Positions 46,473 through 55,597 of a DNA stretch of 64,000 nucleotides are shown piece by piece. Origin of the DNA: Aculops lycopersici (Eukaryota > Arthropoda > Arachnida > Trombidiformes > Eriophyidae). The translations under genes and the position numbers were made by a program. The notes beneath the pieces are model-generated. The model made no database searches and had not been told where the DNA came from. It saw only the letters and a program-made list of their open reading frames with translations. The stretch is taken from contig WNKI01000003.1 in the NCBI GenBank assembly GCA_015350385.1, positions 3,246,431-3,310,430 of the forward strand, given 5' to 3'. Position 1 is the stretch's first letter, and each line of letters opens with the position of its first letter.

Positions 46473-47002
46473 CTTGATAGTCATCAGTTACCTGGTCAAC
46501 CCAAATAGGCGAGTGCAATGCAATGAGGCTCAATAATTTAAAATGCGCGCCAACCTGCGCGCAGTGCTAATGTTCGATAGGGCTTTTCCATGTTAAAATC
46601 TTGTAATGTGTTATGCCGAAGGGATCAAAACTAAGGAAGGTACTCAGTTCTCTGTTTTTTGTGCACTTTCTTTCTCGCTGAAATGCTACGGCATACAGCC
46701 AATCCCAAACATTTTGCACCAAATCAATAAAGTCGAGCAACGCAATCACTCAATAACATGATAAAAAGCCGATTATCTACATTGCCTCTTAAAACTGGCC
46801 ACGATCTTGATCAGATGAATAAACTTGGTGAATTCTATTTATAAGAACTTTTCTTATTTATTATTGCATCGAGAAGACCAAAAAATAGCAAAAAGAAGCC
46901 TCGAAAAGTTTATTGGACATCAAGAATCGAGAATTCGTGGCCAGTTTCGAGAAGCACCGTAGTTTACTGAGCCAAAACTGTAAACAACTAAACAAAATCA
47001 AA
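46473..47002 (+). other. Intergenic/5' leader before TFIIB
   Basis: About 530 bases with no recognisable gene. Upstream in-frame codons 46913-47002 lack an ATG. Confidence 0.5.
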
Positions 47003-47908
47003 ATGCAAAGACAATCGATTGCCTGTCGTGATCATCCACATGCGACGCTTGTTGAAGATCATAGGGCTGGTGACATGATTTGTGGTGAGTGTGGTTTGGT
47101 TGTTGGAGATAGAGTTGTTGATGTTGGTTCAGAGTGGAGAACCTTTGGCGATTCCACGAATGATCCATCTCGTGTTGGAGCTTCTGAAAATCCATTATTG
47201 GAAAATGATTTATCTACAAGAATTGGCGCATTACCAGGCACCGACTATCATAACCGAAATGCTCAGAGTAGCGCAAATAGAACCCTGAGGTCTGCATTCA
47301 GGGATATCAACGAGATGGCTGATCGAGTCGGGCTCACAGCAACAATTACAGAGGCCGCTTCGGCTTACTTCAAACAAGTTCATGAGCAGAAACGACTTAG
47401 GAACAGGCCGAGGCTTGCAATTGCATCCGCGTGCCTCTACATAGCTTGTCGATTGCAGGGTGTCCCGAGAACCTTCAAGGAGTTGAGCGCAATTAGTAAT
47501 GTTCCCGCCAAGGATATAGCAAAGTGTTACAAGACTGTTGCAAAAATTATCGAAGCACCACGACAAGAACTATCTATGCACGTGGACTCGAGTGATTTTA
47601 TGTCTAGATTTTGTTCCAACTTGGGACTTCCCATCGAAGTTCAAAGGATTGCATCAAACATTGCTGCAGTTGCGAGGGAAAAAAGTATTACAGATGGTAG
47701 GAATCCAACTTCAATTGCTGCCGCTGCAATCTACATGGCATCACAAATATCTGACTCTAAGAGGACACCAAAAGAGATATCCGAGGTAGCTGGTTGCGCC
47801 GAGACAACTATCAAGCACTCCTATAGACTAATGCTGAGTAAAGCCGCAGACTTGATCCCACCAGATTCCCAATTCCACTCAAGAATTGACCAACTGCCAT
47901 CATCATGA
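47003..47908 (+). CDS. TfIIB: Transcription initiation factor IIB
   Basis: TFIIB bridges TBP-promoter complexes to RNA polymerase II. 301 residues in one exon from ATG 47003. The zinc ribbon has CRDH and CGEC ligand pairs (VEDHRAGDMICGECGLVVGD), followed by the B-reader/linker (GSEWRTFGDSTNDPSRVGAS, NPLL). Two cyclin folds follow: KRLRNRPRLAIASACLYIAC then RLQGVPRTFKEL, and DFMSRFCSNLGLP with NPTSIAAAAIYMASQ and RTPKEISEVAGCAETTIKHS. Length and motifs are canonical. A poly(A) signal AATAAA lies at 47940-47945. Confidence 0.96.
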   Translation: MQRQSIACRDHPHATLVEDHRAGDMICGECGLVVGDRVVDVGSEWRTFGDSTNDPSRVGASENPLLENDLSTRIGALPGTDYHNRNAQSSANRTLRSAFRDINEMADRVGLTATITEAASAYFKQVHEQKRLRNRPRLAIASACLYIACRLQGVPRTFKELSAISNVPAKDIAKCYKTVAKIIEAPRQELSMHVDSSDFMSRFCSNLGLPIEVQRIASNIAAVAREKSITDGRNPTSIAAAAIYMASQISDSKRTPKEISEVAGCAETTIKHSYRLMLSKAADLIPPDSQFHSRIDQLPSS

Positions 47909-48735
47909 GAACCTTGGCCATCTGGCTTTGCACGTGTAAAATAAATTATACACCTCTGTATCAATCCTGAACACGGGATGACCAGTGTTACAATAGAATG
48001 AGTCCTGTGCATAATTGTTTCGCTTCCTTTCGTTATTACTTACAGGGTTATCAAGAAATTTGTCTACATGATATGTGAAATGAGTATCTCTTGTAAAAAC
48101 TTTCACTTTTTGGGTAGAACTGGAGTCGTATCTATCGACTCGTCCGTGAACGAGTCGCGGACGCGTTCACGCGACCGCGACTCTACAAAAATCGCCTTAG
48201 CTTCGAGATACAGTGTGTGTGTGTCCAGTGTGTCCAAAATCTATCGGGCCAAATCACATATCTCCGTGCTTCCCTTGCCATAGGAATAGTGCGCTCGCTT
48301 CGAAAGACTACAGTCAAAATAGCGAATTTTTGGCTAGTTAGATTCTGGACAGACTGTAGTTATCTTGATACTTGCATTTATGCCTCATAAGTCAATGCTC
48401 ATCAGCAACAGCATACTAGACAATATTATACCATTATTTTCTTCCTAGTCTACTCATCTAGTCAAGCCAAAGAGATATATTCTATTTACTAGTCTATTAT
48501 TGCTCACACGCGCTATATTTCAAGGGCAGACTTTTGTGAGGAGATAATCTTGTTTCCAAGCGTCTACCATGAGGATTGATCTTATTGACTTGATGCAAAG
48601 TTGTCACTGATTATATCGTATTTGAAGCGACACAACATTCGAGAGGAGGAAGTCAATCTAGTTTAGAATCTTCATTATAAATAATCCTTAAATTAGAAAA
48701 CTCTACGTTGATTGAAACAAACAAAATAACTCATC
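47909..48735. other. Intergenic region between TFIIB and ALDH6A1
   Basis: Apart from a GC-rich inverted repeat at 48152-48183 and a GT-rich run near 48213-48234, nothing is recognised. The last 150 bases presumably include the ALDH6A1 promoter. Confidence 0.5.
48152..48183. repeat. GC-rich inverted repeat (9-bp stem)
   Basis: GAGTCGCGG (48152-48160) is the exact reverse complement of CCGCGACTC (48175-48183), with a 14-base spacer that is itself partly palindromic. It stands out in AT-rich surroundings. Confidence 0.7.
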
Positions 48736-50337
48736 ATGTTCAAGTTTATGAACCAATCTGGTCGAGTCCTGACAAAAATCCAACGAGCTGGATTATTGAA
48801 TGGCCGCAATGCTCAAGCTATCAGGTGTCTTGGTGGAACAACACCAACAACCAAACTATTCATCAATGGAGAACTCTTCGAATCTGAGACAAACGACTGG
48901 TTGGATGTGCACAATCCAGCCACCAATCAGGTTGTATCCCGAGTCCCCATCGCCACCCAAAAGGAGATGAACAAGGCGCTAGATAGTGCAAAAGAGGCTT
49001 TTCCACAATGGAGCTCCCGATCAATAATCTCCCGCCAGAGTATCATTGCAAACTACAGACACTTGATTTTGGAAAACATGAAGAGACTAGCTGAAAGTAT
49101 CACTGTTGAGCAGGGAAAAACATTGGCCGACTCCGAGGGAGATATAACACGTGGTCTACAGGTTGTTGAGTTTGCAAGTGCCATCACTTCTCTTGGAACT
49201 GACCACTACTTGCATGGAGTATCGAAGCACATGGACACCTACTCCTTTAGAACTCCTCTCGGTGTATGTGGTGGTATCGCACCCTTCAACTTTCCAGCTA
49301 TGATTCCCTTATGGATGTTCCCACTGGCTATTGTTGCAGGGAATACTTTTGTTATGAAGCCGTCAGAGCGAGTGCCAGGCACTACAATGATTCTTATGGA
49401 CTTACTCAACCGAGCCGGCTGCCCACCTGGAGTTGTTAATGTTATACACGGTCAGCATGATGCTGTAAACTTCATCTGCGACCAACCTGACATCAAGGCA
49501 GTATCGTTTGTAGGCTCAGATCGTGCTGGCTTCCACGTGCACGATAGATGTATGCAAGCTCGAAAGCGTGTCCAATGTAATATGGGCGCTAAGAACCATG
49601 GTATTGTGTTGCCAGATGCGAAAAAGTCGGACACTCTCAAGCAACTTGTTGGAGCTGCCTTTGGTGCAGCCGGTCAGCGTTGTATGGCTCTATCGACAGC
49701 AATCTTCGTTGGAGAATCACAAAACTGGATTGAAGACTTGAAGGAGATTGCCAAAAATCTGAAAGTTGGGCCAGGTCACCTGCCTGGCGTCGATTTGGGA
49801 CCGCTCATTTCCCCACAAGCCAAGAAGAGGTGCATCGACTTGATCGATAGCGGAGTGAAACAGGGAGCTAAATTGATCTTGGATGGACGAAACGTAAAGG
49901 TCGAAGGCTTCGAAAATGGAAACTTTGTTGGTCCAACTATATTGACTGATGTCACTACAGATATGGAGTGCTACAAGGAGGAAATCTTCGGGCCAGTGCT
50001 GGTGATATTGAAATGTGATACTTTCCAGGACGCCATCAAGTTGATCAATGAGAATTGCTACGGTAACGGAACGGCTCTGTTTACAACAAGTGGCGCTAAG
50101 GCCAGACAATATGTCGAGGAGACAAACGTTGGACAGATCGGTATCAATGTACCAATCCCAGTTCCATTGCCCATGTTCTCATTCACCGGATCCAAAAAAT
50201 CATTCTTGGGCGACTTCAACTTTTATGGAAGGGCTGGCTACGAGTTTTACACTCAAATGAAGACCGTAACTCAATCATGGCCTGCAGAAGACAATCTACA
50301 AGGAAAGGGTTTCGCTGCAATGCCGATCCTAAAATAA
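48736..50337 (+). CDS. ALDH6A1: Methylmalonate-semialdehyde dehydrogenase, mitochondrial
   Basis: CoA-acylating aldehyde dehydrogenase converting methylmalonate/malonate semialdehyde to propionyl/acetyl-CoA in valine and pyrimidine catabolism. 533 residues in one exon, the usual family length. The Arg-rich, acid-poor N-terminus (about 30 residues) is a mitochondrial presequence. Visible motifs: GVCGGIAPFNFPAMIPLWMF, NTFVMKPSERVPGT (NAD binding), KAVSFVGSDRAG, catalytic Cys in AAGQRCMALS, YKEEIFGPVLVIL and GQIGINVPIPVPLPMFSFTG. AATAAA overlaps the stop (50333-50338) and a second lies at 50493-50498. The 3' part has been copied 4.4 kb downstream. Confidence 0.97.
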   Translation: MFKFMNQSGRVLTKIQRAGLLNGRNAQAIRCLGGTTPTTKLFINGELFESETNDWLDVHNPATNQVVSRVPIATQKEMNKALDSAKEAFPQWSSRSIISRQSIIANYRHLILENMKRLAESITVEQGKTLADSEGDITRGLQVVEFASAITSLGTDHYLHGVSKHMDTYSFRTPLGVCGGIAPFNFPAMIPLWMFPLAIVAGNTFVMKPSERVPGTTMILMDLLNRAGCPPGVVNVIHGQHDAVNFICDQPDIKAVSFVGSDRAGFHVHDRCMQARKRVQCNMGAKNHGIVLPDAKKSDTLKQLVGAAFGAAGQRCMALSTAIFVGESQNWIEDLKEIAKNLKVGPGHLPGVDLGPLISPQAKKRCIDLIDSGVKQGAKLILDGRNVKVEGFENGNFVGPTILTDVTTDMECYKEEIFGPVLVILKCDTFQDAIKLINENCYGNGTALFTTSGAKARQYVEETNVGQIGINVPIPVPLPMFSFTGSKKSFLGDFNFYGRAGYEFYTQMKTVTQSWPAEDNLQGKGFAAMPILK

Positions 50338-50590
50338 ATTCTTGTCATTCATGCATCTAGGCCTATGCTTAACGATAGCTTATGTAGTCGATACTCGTTC
50401 GTTGAAAGCTTATGAAAAAATAGTATCCTGTCAAACTGACATCGAAAGAGAACTTCAGAATTCTTTGCCCCTCTTAATCTTGAAAACTAGAAAATAAAGG
50501 GGAATTTCAAAGCTTAAACGGAGAAACGGAAGCAACAAGTCAAATAAGATGGCTCGCGAAGCTGAGCATTTCTAAATTTTTGGCTATGAT

Positions 50591-51304
50591 TTAATCAACT
50601 TTTTCTTTCAATTGCTTGCATCGTTGTCTCCACATGTGCTTCATTAGAGAGTATATAGAGGGTCCAAGAATAAAGAAAATATAAATCCTCAGGAATGTAG
50701 GAAGGTGAAACGAAAAATTTGCTGCGTTTGGAAGCTCGACACTGTAGGCACCTGTTTTTTCGTAATACTTGATTGCTGATAATATGACCATTGACTCACA
50801 GAACCCGCCCATTGGATACAGCGGTAGAAACAGAGTATAACGACACCAGGTAATTGGATAAGCATCGATCTTGAACACTCTAAGTGCATAGAAAGAGTAG
50901 CGGAATATCTCAATGCTTGTCCAGACGACGAATAGATATTGTGCGAATGGAGCCGAGCCAATGCGAATCGTATCTTCACTTAAATAGGAATTTACTACCA
51001 GTCTTCCCAAAGTTTGCATGAATGGCATCAGTGGTCCACCAGGCACTAGACCCAACATGGGATGCAGTGACTCTAGAAATTGAATGTAGGTGAGGATTCG
51101 GATGATTAGAGCTGAGCCCTTGATACTATCATCGTCAACGGTGCCTGATAATCCCTTAATGATTAATATCAAGTTGACTTTCAGGAAGACGATAAATAGG
51201 ATCACATTATAGATGAACAGGTAGGTCTTTTGCCAATCCATAGAATTTCTCGCCGAATTGCGAGCCACACTGGCTGTGGCATCCTTCCTGTGGTCGTGTT
51301 TCAT
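50591..51304 (-). CDS. Very-long-chain (3R)-3-hydroxyacyl-CoA dehydratase (HACD/PTPLA family)
   Basis: The third step of the ER fatty-acid elongation cycle, removing water from 3-hydroxyacyl-CoA. 237 residues in one exon, multi-pass membrane protein. Family motifs: TYIQFLESLHPMLGLVPG, WTSIEIFRYSFYAL with the catalytic Tyr, WCRYTLFLPLYPMGGFCESM with the catalytic Glu. TM segments include YLFIYNVILFIVFLKVNLIL and LRIYIFFILGPSIY. The paralog (HACD1/2 or other) is not resolved. It is convergent with ALDH6A1 and divergent from METTL6. Confidence 0.93.
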   Translation of the reverse strand: MKHDHRKDATASVARNSARNSMDWQKTYLFIYNVILFIVFLKVNLILIIKGLSGTVDDDSIKGSALIIRILTYIQFLESLHPMLGLVPGGPLMPFMQTLGRLVVNSYLSEDTIRIGSAPFAQYLFVVWTSIEIFRYSFYALRVFKIDAYPITWCRYTLFLPLYPMGGFCESMVILSAIKYYEKTGAYSVELPNAANFSFHLPTFLRIYIFFILGPSIYSLMKHMWRQRCKQLKEKVD

Positions 51305-51969
51305 CTCGTTATGATACCCCTACGTCAAGTTTTTTGCTTCGTTAATCACTTTTGAATATATCCACCTTGACTCTATCTGGATCTTCGAAAACTTTACCCA
51401 GCTTTGGAATCGTTTTTTCTCGATCGGAATTTCTGGTCAAGTGCGATTATTTCTTTCTGGAGCTCGATTGCTTAGCTTCACGCTCATGACCAGGGAACCT
51501 TTATATCGTCGGTGGTTGAGATGTCCTACTTGGATGGGTGTCACTATCAGTGTCAAATCTTTCTAGTAAAACTTGATGCTTAACTTCGGATGAAGAAGTA
51601 GGCTGTTGGTACTGCTGCTGTACTTTGTTGGCATCAGTAATATTCTGGTCCTCGAAATTTGTCTTCATTGAGTCACTTTATATATTTGATATAATACTGA
51701 CGCCCCCTTGGGCTCTAAGTCGTAATTTGCAACACAGCAGTAATTGATAACCATGATGTACAAAAACATTCAAGTTGCTGATTACGTGAACACAATATTC
51801 TATATTTTTCCTCAATGCAAGCCTATTCCAGGTTATGACTTCGCTGACTTGTGCCCGACTTGGGTCTCGACTTTTCCCACTCTCGTGTGCTCGTGCGGTC
51901 TGTTTTTGTCTTCTTTGGTTCTTTCAAATCGAACTGCCTTAAATTCAACATAGTAGCACGTGGAGTGGT
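51305..51969. other. Divergent intergenic region between HACD and METTL6
   Basis: About 665 bases with a TTTATATATTTG element near 51674-51685. A 69-codon frame at 51744-51953 ends just before METTL6 and is probably leader. Confidence 0.45.
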
Positions 51970-52851
51970 ATGACAATTATGTCAATAGAACCACCTAGCT
52001 ATGGGTTTGTTTCTTGCAATGAGATACCCATAAAGGTGACAGAAGAACATTTAAAAAGATTGCATGAAACACCGAATCTCAGTGATTTCCAAAGACAAAA
52101 ACTTGAACGCGAGGCCAAGAAAAACTGGGACCTGTTCTACAAGAGACACGGCGATCGATTCTTCAAGAATCGCCACTGGACCAGGAGAGAGTTTGCAGAG
52201 CTATTCACCAATGATGAGCATCCGAAGACAATACTTGAAATTGGCTGTGGTTGTGGGGATTTCGCTTTGCCTCTGATTGAAAATATTTCAGAGAGTGGGA
52301 CAGATCTGGATGAGCGAACGAAGCCAAATAATTTGTACATCTATTGCTGTGATATGTCTGATAGAGCCATCGATATACTCAAGAACAATCCAATATATAA
52401 GAAGAATAATCCCGACAAAATCAAGGCTTTTGTAGCAGATATCACGGCCGATGTCAGTTTGATTCAGTCCGAGTTGGAAGGCAAGCAAGTCGACTTGGTC
52501 AGTCTCATATTTGTTCTCTCGGCTATTGATCCAAACCAACTGAGAAGTGCCATAAGCAATATCTACCAGGTCCTCAAGCCGGGAGGTATGATCCTCTTCC
52601 GTGACTATGCTATCTACGATTCGGCCATGCTGAGGTTCGGTGCTAAATCCAAGATTTGTGATCAATTTTATGTCCGTCAAGATGGTACGAGGGCTTTCTT
52701 TTTTTCAAAGGAGCAACTTCAGCAAGCTTTTGAGAATTGTAACTTCAAGGTACATTCCATTGAATATGTACAGCGCCATACTGTGAACAATGCAACCAAG
52801 GATACATTTGACAGGTTGTTCCTACAAGCTAAACTGACCAAGCTCAGCTGA
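51970..52851 (+). CDS. METTL6: tRNA N(3)-methylcytidine methyltransferase, METTL6-like
   Basis: S-adenosylmethionine-dependent enzyme forming m3C32 in serine tRNAs. 293 residues in one exon; human METTL6 is about 284. Motifs: SDFQRQKLEREAKKNWDLFY then KRHGDRFFKNRHWTRREF; the SAM-binding LEIGCGCGDFALPL; CCDMSDRAIDILKNNP; LIFVLSAIDP; LKPGGMILFRDYAIYDSAML; and FYVRQDGTRAFFFS. The last three blocks are typical of the METTL2/6/8 group, and the length fits METTL6. Confidence 0.93.
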   Translation: MTIMSIEPPSYGFVSCNEIPIKVTEEHLKRLHETPNLSDFQRQKLEREAKKNWDLFYKRHGDRFFKNRHWTRREFAELFTNDEHPKTILEIGCGCGDFALPLIENISESGTDLDERTKPNNLYIYCCDMSDRAIDILKNNPIYKKNNPDKIKAFVADITADVSLIQSELEGKQVDLVSLIFVLSAIDPNQLRSAISNIYQVLKPGGMILFRDYAIYDSAMLRFGAKSKICDQFYVRQDGTRAFFFSKEQLQQAFENCNFKVHSIEYVQRHTVNNATKDTFDRLFLQAKLTKLS

Positions 52852-53401
52852 CTACACTCGAAAATTCATTGAGCTATATAACAGATGGAATACAAGACTA
52901 AGTATGTTTAATGCTAGAGTAAATATTATCTCTGGTCCGACGCGTTTACACCCAGCTGATCAATTTCGCACCATAACGGTGAATGGACTACCTTCCCCGT
53001 GGATATCGTCAATCCTGTTATTGATTAGATAGGCACCGGCAAAAGTTGGCTTGTAACTTGACCATTGCCGAGCAACGAGGTGGACTCTTAACCGGGGCGC
53101 GCAATTTATGATCCTTCAGGTAAACTTTTCTGCAACCAATCAAAATTTCGTTACACTCTTGTGCTTTGCCATACTATAATCCTTTCCCCCTACCTTGAAC
53201 TTTTGCGTCATCTCCTCGACTGTGGGCTCCGGTTCGCCGCCCACCACTTTCAACTGTTGCATAGAGTTAGTTTTTTGTCTAAAAATATCGACGACTCGAT
53301 AGATGTAATGCAATCAAATTTTATTTATACAACTGCTTTTACAATCTAAGGACTTTCTTCAAGATGCTTCCCGTACCACATGAGTGACAATTTGTACTCA
53401 C
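52852..53401. other. Intergenic, with a possible short minus-strand frame
   Basis: No firm gene. On the minus strand from about 53262 to 53144 a 40-codon frame reads MQQLKVVGGEPEPTVEEM and onward, with a possible donor after TTCAAG. It may belong to the decayed gene just to the right. Confidence 0.3.
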
Positions 53402-53690
53402 CCTGATGTAATCGAGTTAGAGCTAATTCCGTCCAAATTAAAAACTTGGCTTCTTCTTGAAACCATACTTGCGGCTACCTTTGGTATATAAGAGACTTCG
53501 AGGGACATATCGTTGGTGGTCATGTTCTCAAAGATGAGTTTTGATCGGCCTTAAATAAGAAATTTTAGCGCTAGGCCTCCGTCCGTGCCTTCAATGTGAA
53601 ACTTGAAATCATCCCCCACACAACCACCTGTTAACCCAGAACCTTTGACAATCACCGTAGCCAGATCTATCAAACTTTTTCTCCTTGACA
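53402..53690 (-). pseudogene. Decayed filamin-type immunoglobulin-like repeat
   Basis: On the minus strand one frame reads DLATVIVKGSGLTGGCVGDD, FKFHIEGTDGGLALKFLI, an in-frame TAA (about 53549-53551), then GRSKLIFENMTTNDMSLEVS and YIPK. The order V.G.GL..G.VG..F.I...D.G...L..(x)G.SK..F.......V.Y.P is the filamin repeat consensus, with the stop sitting where the family has a residue before GPSK. After YIPK the expected GxYxVxVKF part lies in another frame or is lost. A possible donor (GTGAGT, 53401-53396 on the minus strand) follows. I read it as a pseudogene piece of a filamin gene or a divergent copy. Confidence 0.5.
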
Positions 53691-54198
53691 TGATTGAATT
53701 CGACTTGAAGTGGGATGATGAGTTTTCTTACTCATCTACTTCCGTTTTGAATTCCTACTGAAAGTTGAGGCAATTATGTAATAAGAATATAATGGTTTGT
53801 TTAGATTCGATAATGACGGATGTAAGATTTTTCTCTCTCGTCGATCCTAATGATTTCTTCGCTAAAACTTGCTTCAACTTTACTTGCAGATTGAACTTAG
53901 GCTACCACAAATCCTGTCAAAATGGTAACTTATATCACCACAACCAAATCGGATTGAATTGATGCTGAACTAATTATCTTGTGCTTGGTACAGGAATTAA
54001 ACTAGACTACACAGACTAGAACGCTTACCCGAGAGTTCGACACCTGGACAAACAAAGTCTGTCTGTCTGCCCAATCTGAGAGCAATGAATATTAAGTTAA
54101 TTAAGTTGTCGTTGAGTCGGTTAGTCGAATGGTTGATTTGCCAAGAACAATAGATTGTCCGAGAAGAAGAAATAAGTTAATAATTGATTGTCGAGAAC

Positions 54199-54816
54199 CT
54201 GAAAGTTGGGCCAGGTCACCTGCCTGGCGTCGATTTGGGACCGCTCATTTCCCCACAAGCCAAGAAGAGGTGCATCGACTTGATCGATAGCGGAGTGAAA
54301 CAGGGAGCTAAATTGATCTTGGATGGACGAAACGTAAAGGTCGAAGGCTTCGAAAATGGAAACTTTGTTGGTCCAACTATATTGACTGATGTCACTACAG
54401 ATATGGAGTGCTACAAGGAGGAAATCTTCGGGCCAGTGCTGGTGATATTGAAATGTGATACTTTCCAGGACGCCATCAAGTTGATCAATGAGAATTGCTA
54501 CGGTAACGGAACGGCTCTGTTTACAACAAGTGGCGCTAAGGCCAGACAATATGTCGAGGAGACAAACGTTGGACAGATTGCCCATGTTCACCGGATCTAA
54601 AAAATCATTCTCGGGCGACTTCAACTTTTATGGAAGGGCTGGCTACGAGTTTTACACTCAAATGAAGACCGTAACTCAATCATGGCCTGCAGAAGACAAT
54701 CTACAAGGAAAGGGTTTCGCTGCAATGCCGATCCTGAAATAAATTCTTGTCATTCATGCATCTAGGCCTATGCTTAACGATAGCTTATGTAGTCGATACT
54801 CGTTTGTTGAAGGCTT
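54199..54816 (+). pseudogene. Partial duplicate of ALDH6A1 3' half, frameshifted
   Basis: Copy of 49759-50411. The first 380 bases (54199-54578) match the parent without a mismatch that I can find. Then 29 bases (50139-50167 of the parent) and 6 bases (about 50179-50184) are missing, 35 in all, so the frame shifts and terminates at 54598-54600. The remaining 230 or so bases carry about five substitutions and include the parental stop, the overlapping AATAAA and 3' flank. The N-terminal half, including the catalytic Cys motif, is absent, so no active enzyme can be made. It ends 29 bases from the YIF1 stop. Confidence 0.95.
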
Positions 54817-54844
54817 TTGATTGATGTCTAAAATTTTTTAGTTT

Positions 54845-55597
54845 TTATATAAGATGATATGAGAGCCAGAACATGAATAGTGGTTGCAGAAGGCAAAAGA
54901 AACCGACCAAATAGATTCCAGTTCTTGATGTTCTGTGGTCAAAATTTTCGTGGCTTGTAGTTTCGATTGCCACGTGGAAGCTTTTGATGAAATAGTAACC
55001 GAGGGCCAGGGTTGTGTATCCGATTGTCGCATAGTATCCCGTATTCTTGAATGCTAATCCAAGTAGCATTGCCGCAATGATTGCCACAAATTTGTAGCCA
55101 CAAAAAGCGACATAGTGTAAGAATGAGAACCAAGTTTTCACATTGAATATGTTGAACAGTAGCACCATCAAACCTACTTCAAGAGTCATGCAAATCAAAG
55201 CTGAACTTGACAGTATACCTAATGATTCGGGTGAGAATTTGTCTTTCAATCCTAGCATATAACCGGCCGTCAAAACATAAGTCACGAATGACATTAATGG
55301 TATGTAAAGATCTGGTTGCACAACATTCTCCTTTGGCAACTCGTGACTACCATGCCATCGCCGATGCGCAAATGGAAACATTATAAATCCTAACTTCTTG
55401 ATCACATAACTGTCATCAACAGAGAACAATGGACGTAAATTTCTATCAATCCAACCATCTGTATTTGTAACAAGATTTTGTGAATATTGACCTATGAATT
55501 GTTGACCGGCTGCTGCAATTAGCGGATCCGGTATCATAAACGAGCTTGCTTGGTTTGGATGTGGTTGTTGCTGTTGTTGTTGCGACGGGTCCATCAT
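54845..55597 (-). CDS. YIF1: YIF1-family ER-Golgi trafficking protein
   Basis: YIF1 forms a complex with YIP1/YIPF5 in ER-to-Golgi vesicle transport. 250 residues in one exon, multi-pass. Motifs: FSVDDSYVIKKLGFIMFPFA then HRRW, QPDLYIPLMSFVTYVLTAGY, KFSPESLGILSSSAL, FLHYVAFCGYKFV and LLQPLFMFWLSYHLI at the C-terminus. The order FxVDxxYVxKKLGxxxFPxxHxxW .. PDLYIPxMxFxTYVLxAG is diagnostic. It is somewhat shorter than the mammalian proteins (about 290-310), with a Gln/Pro-rich N-terminus. Confidence 0.94.
   Translation of the reverse strand: MMDPSQQQQQQPHPNQASSFMIPDPLIAAAGQQFIGQYSQNLVTNTDGWIDRNLRPLFSVDDSYVIKKLGFIMFPFAHRRWHGSHELPKENVVQPDLYIPLMSFVTYVLTAGYMLGLKDKFSPESLGILSSSALICMTLEVGLMVLLFNIFNVKTWFSFLHYVAFCGYKFVAIIAAMLLGLAFKNTGYYATIGYTTLALGYYFIKSFHVAIETTSHENFDHRTSRTGIYLVGFFCLLQPLFMFWLSYHLI

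Noticed and set aside
46913..47002. N-terminal extension of TFIIB
   Set aside because: It begins with TTG and lacks an ATG; the first ATG at 47003 gives a protein of canonical length.
51744..51953. 69-codon frame just upstream of METTL6
   Set aside because: Probably part of the METTL6 leader; no family features.
54121..54624. Minus-strand frame over the ALDH6A1 copy (and the matching one over the parent)
   Set aside because: It exists identically opposite the true ALDH6A1 frame and is a shadow of it.
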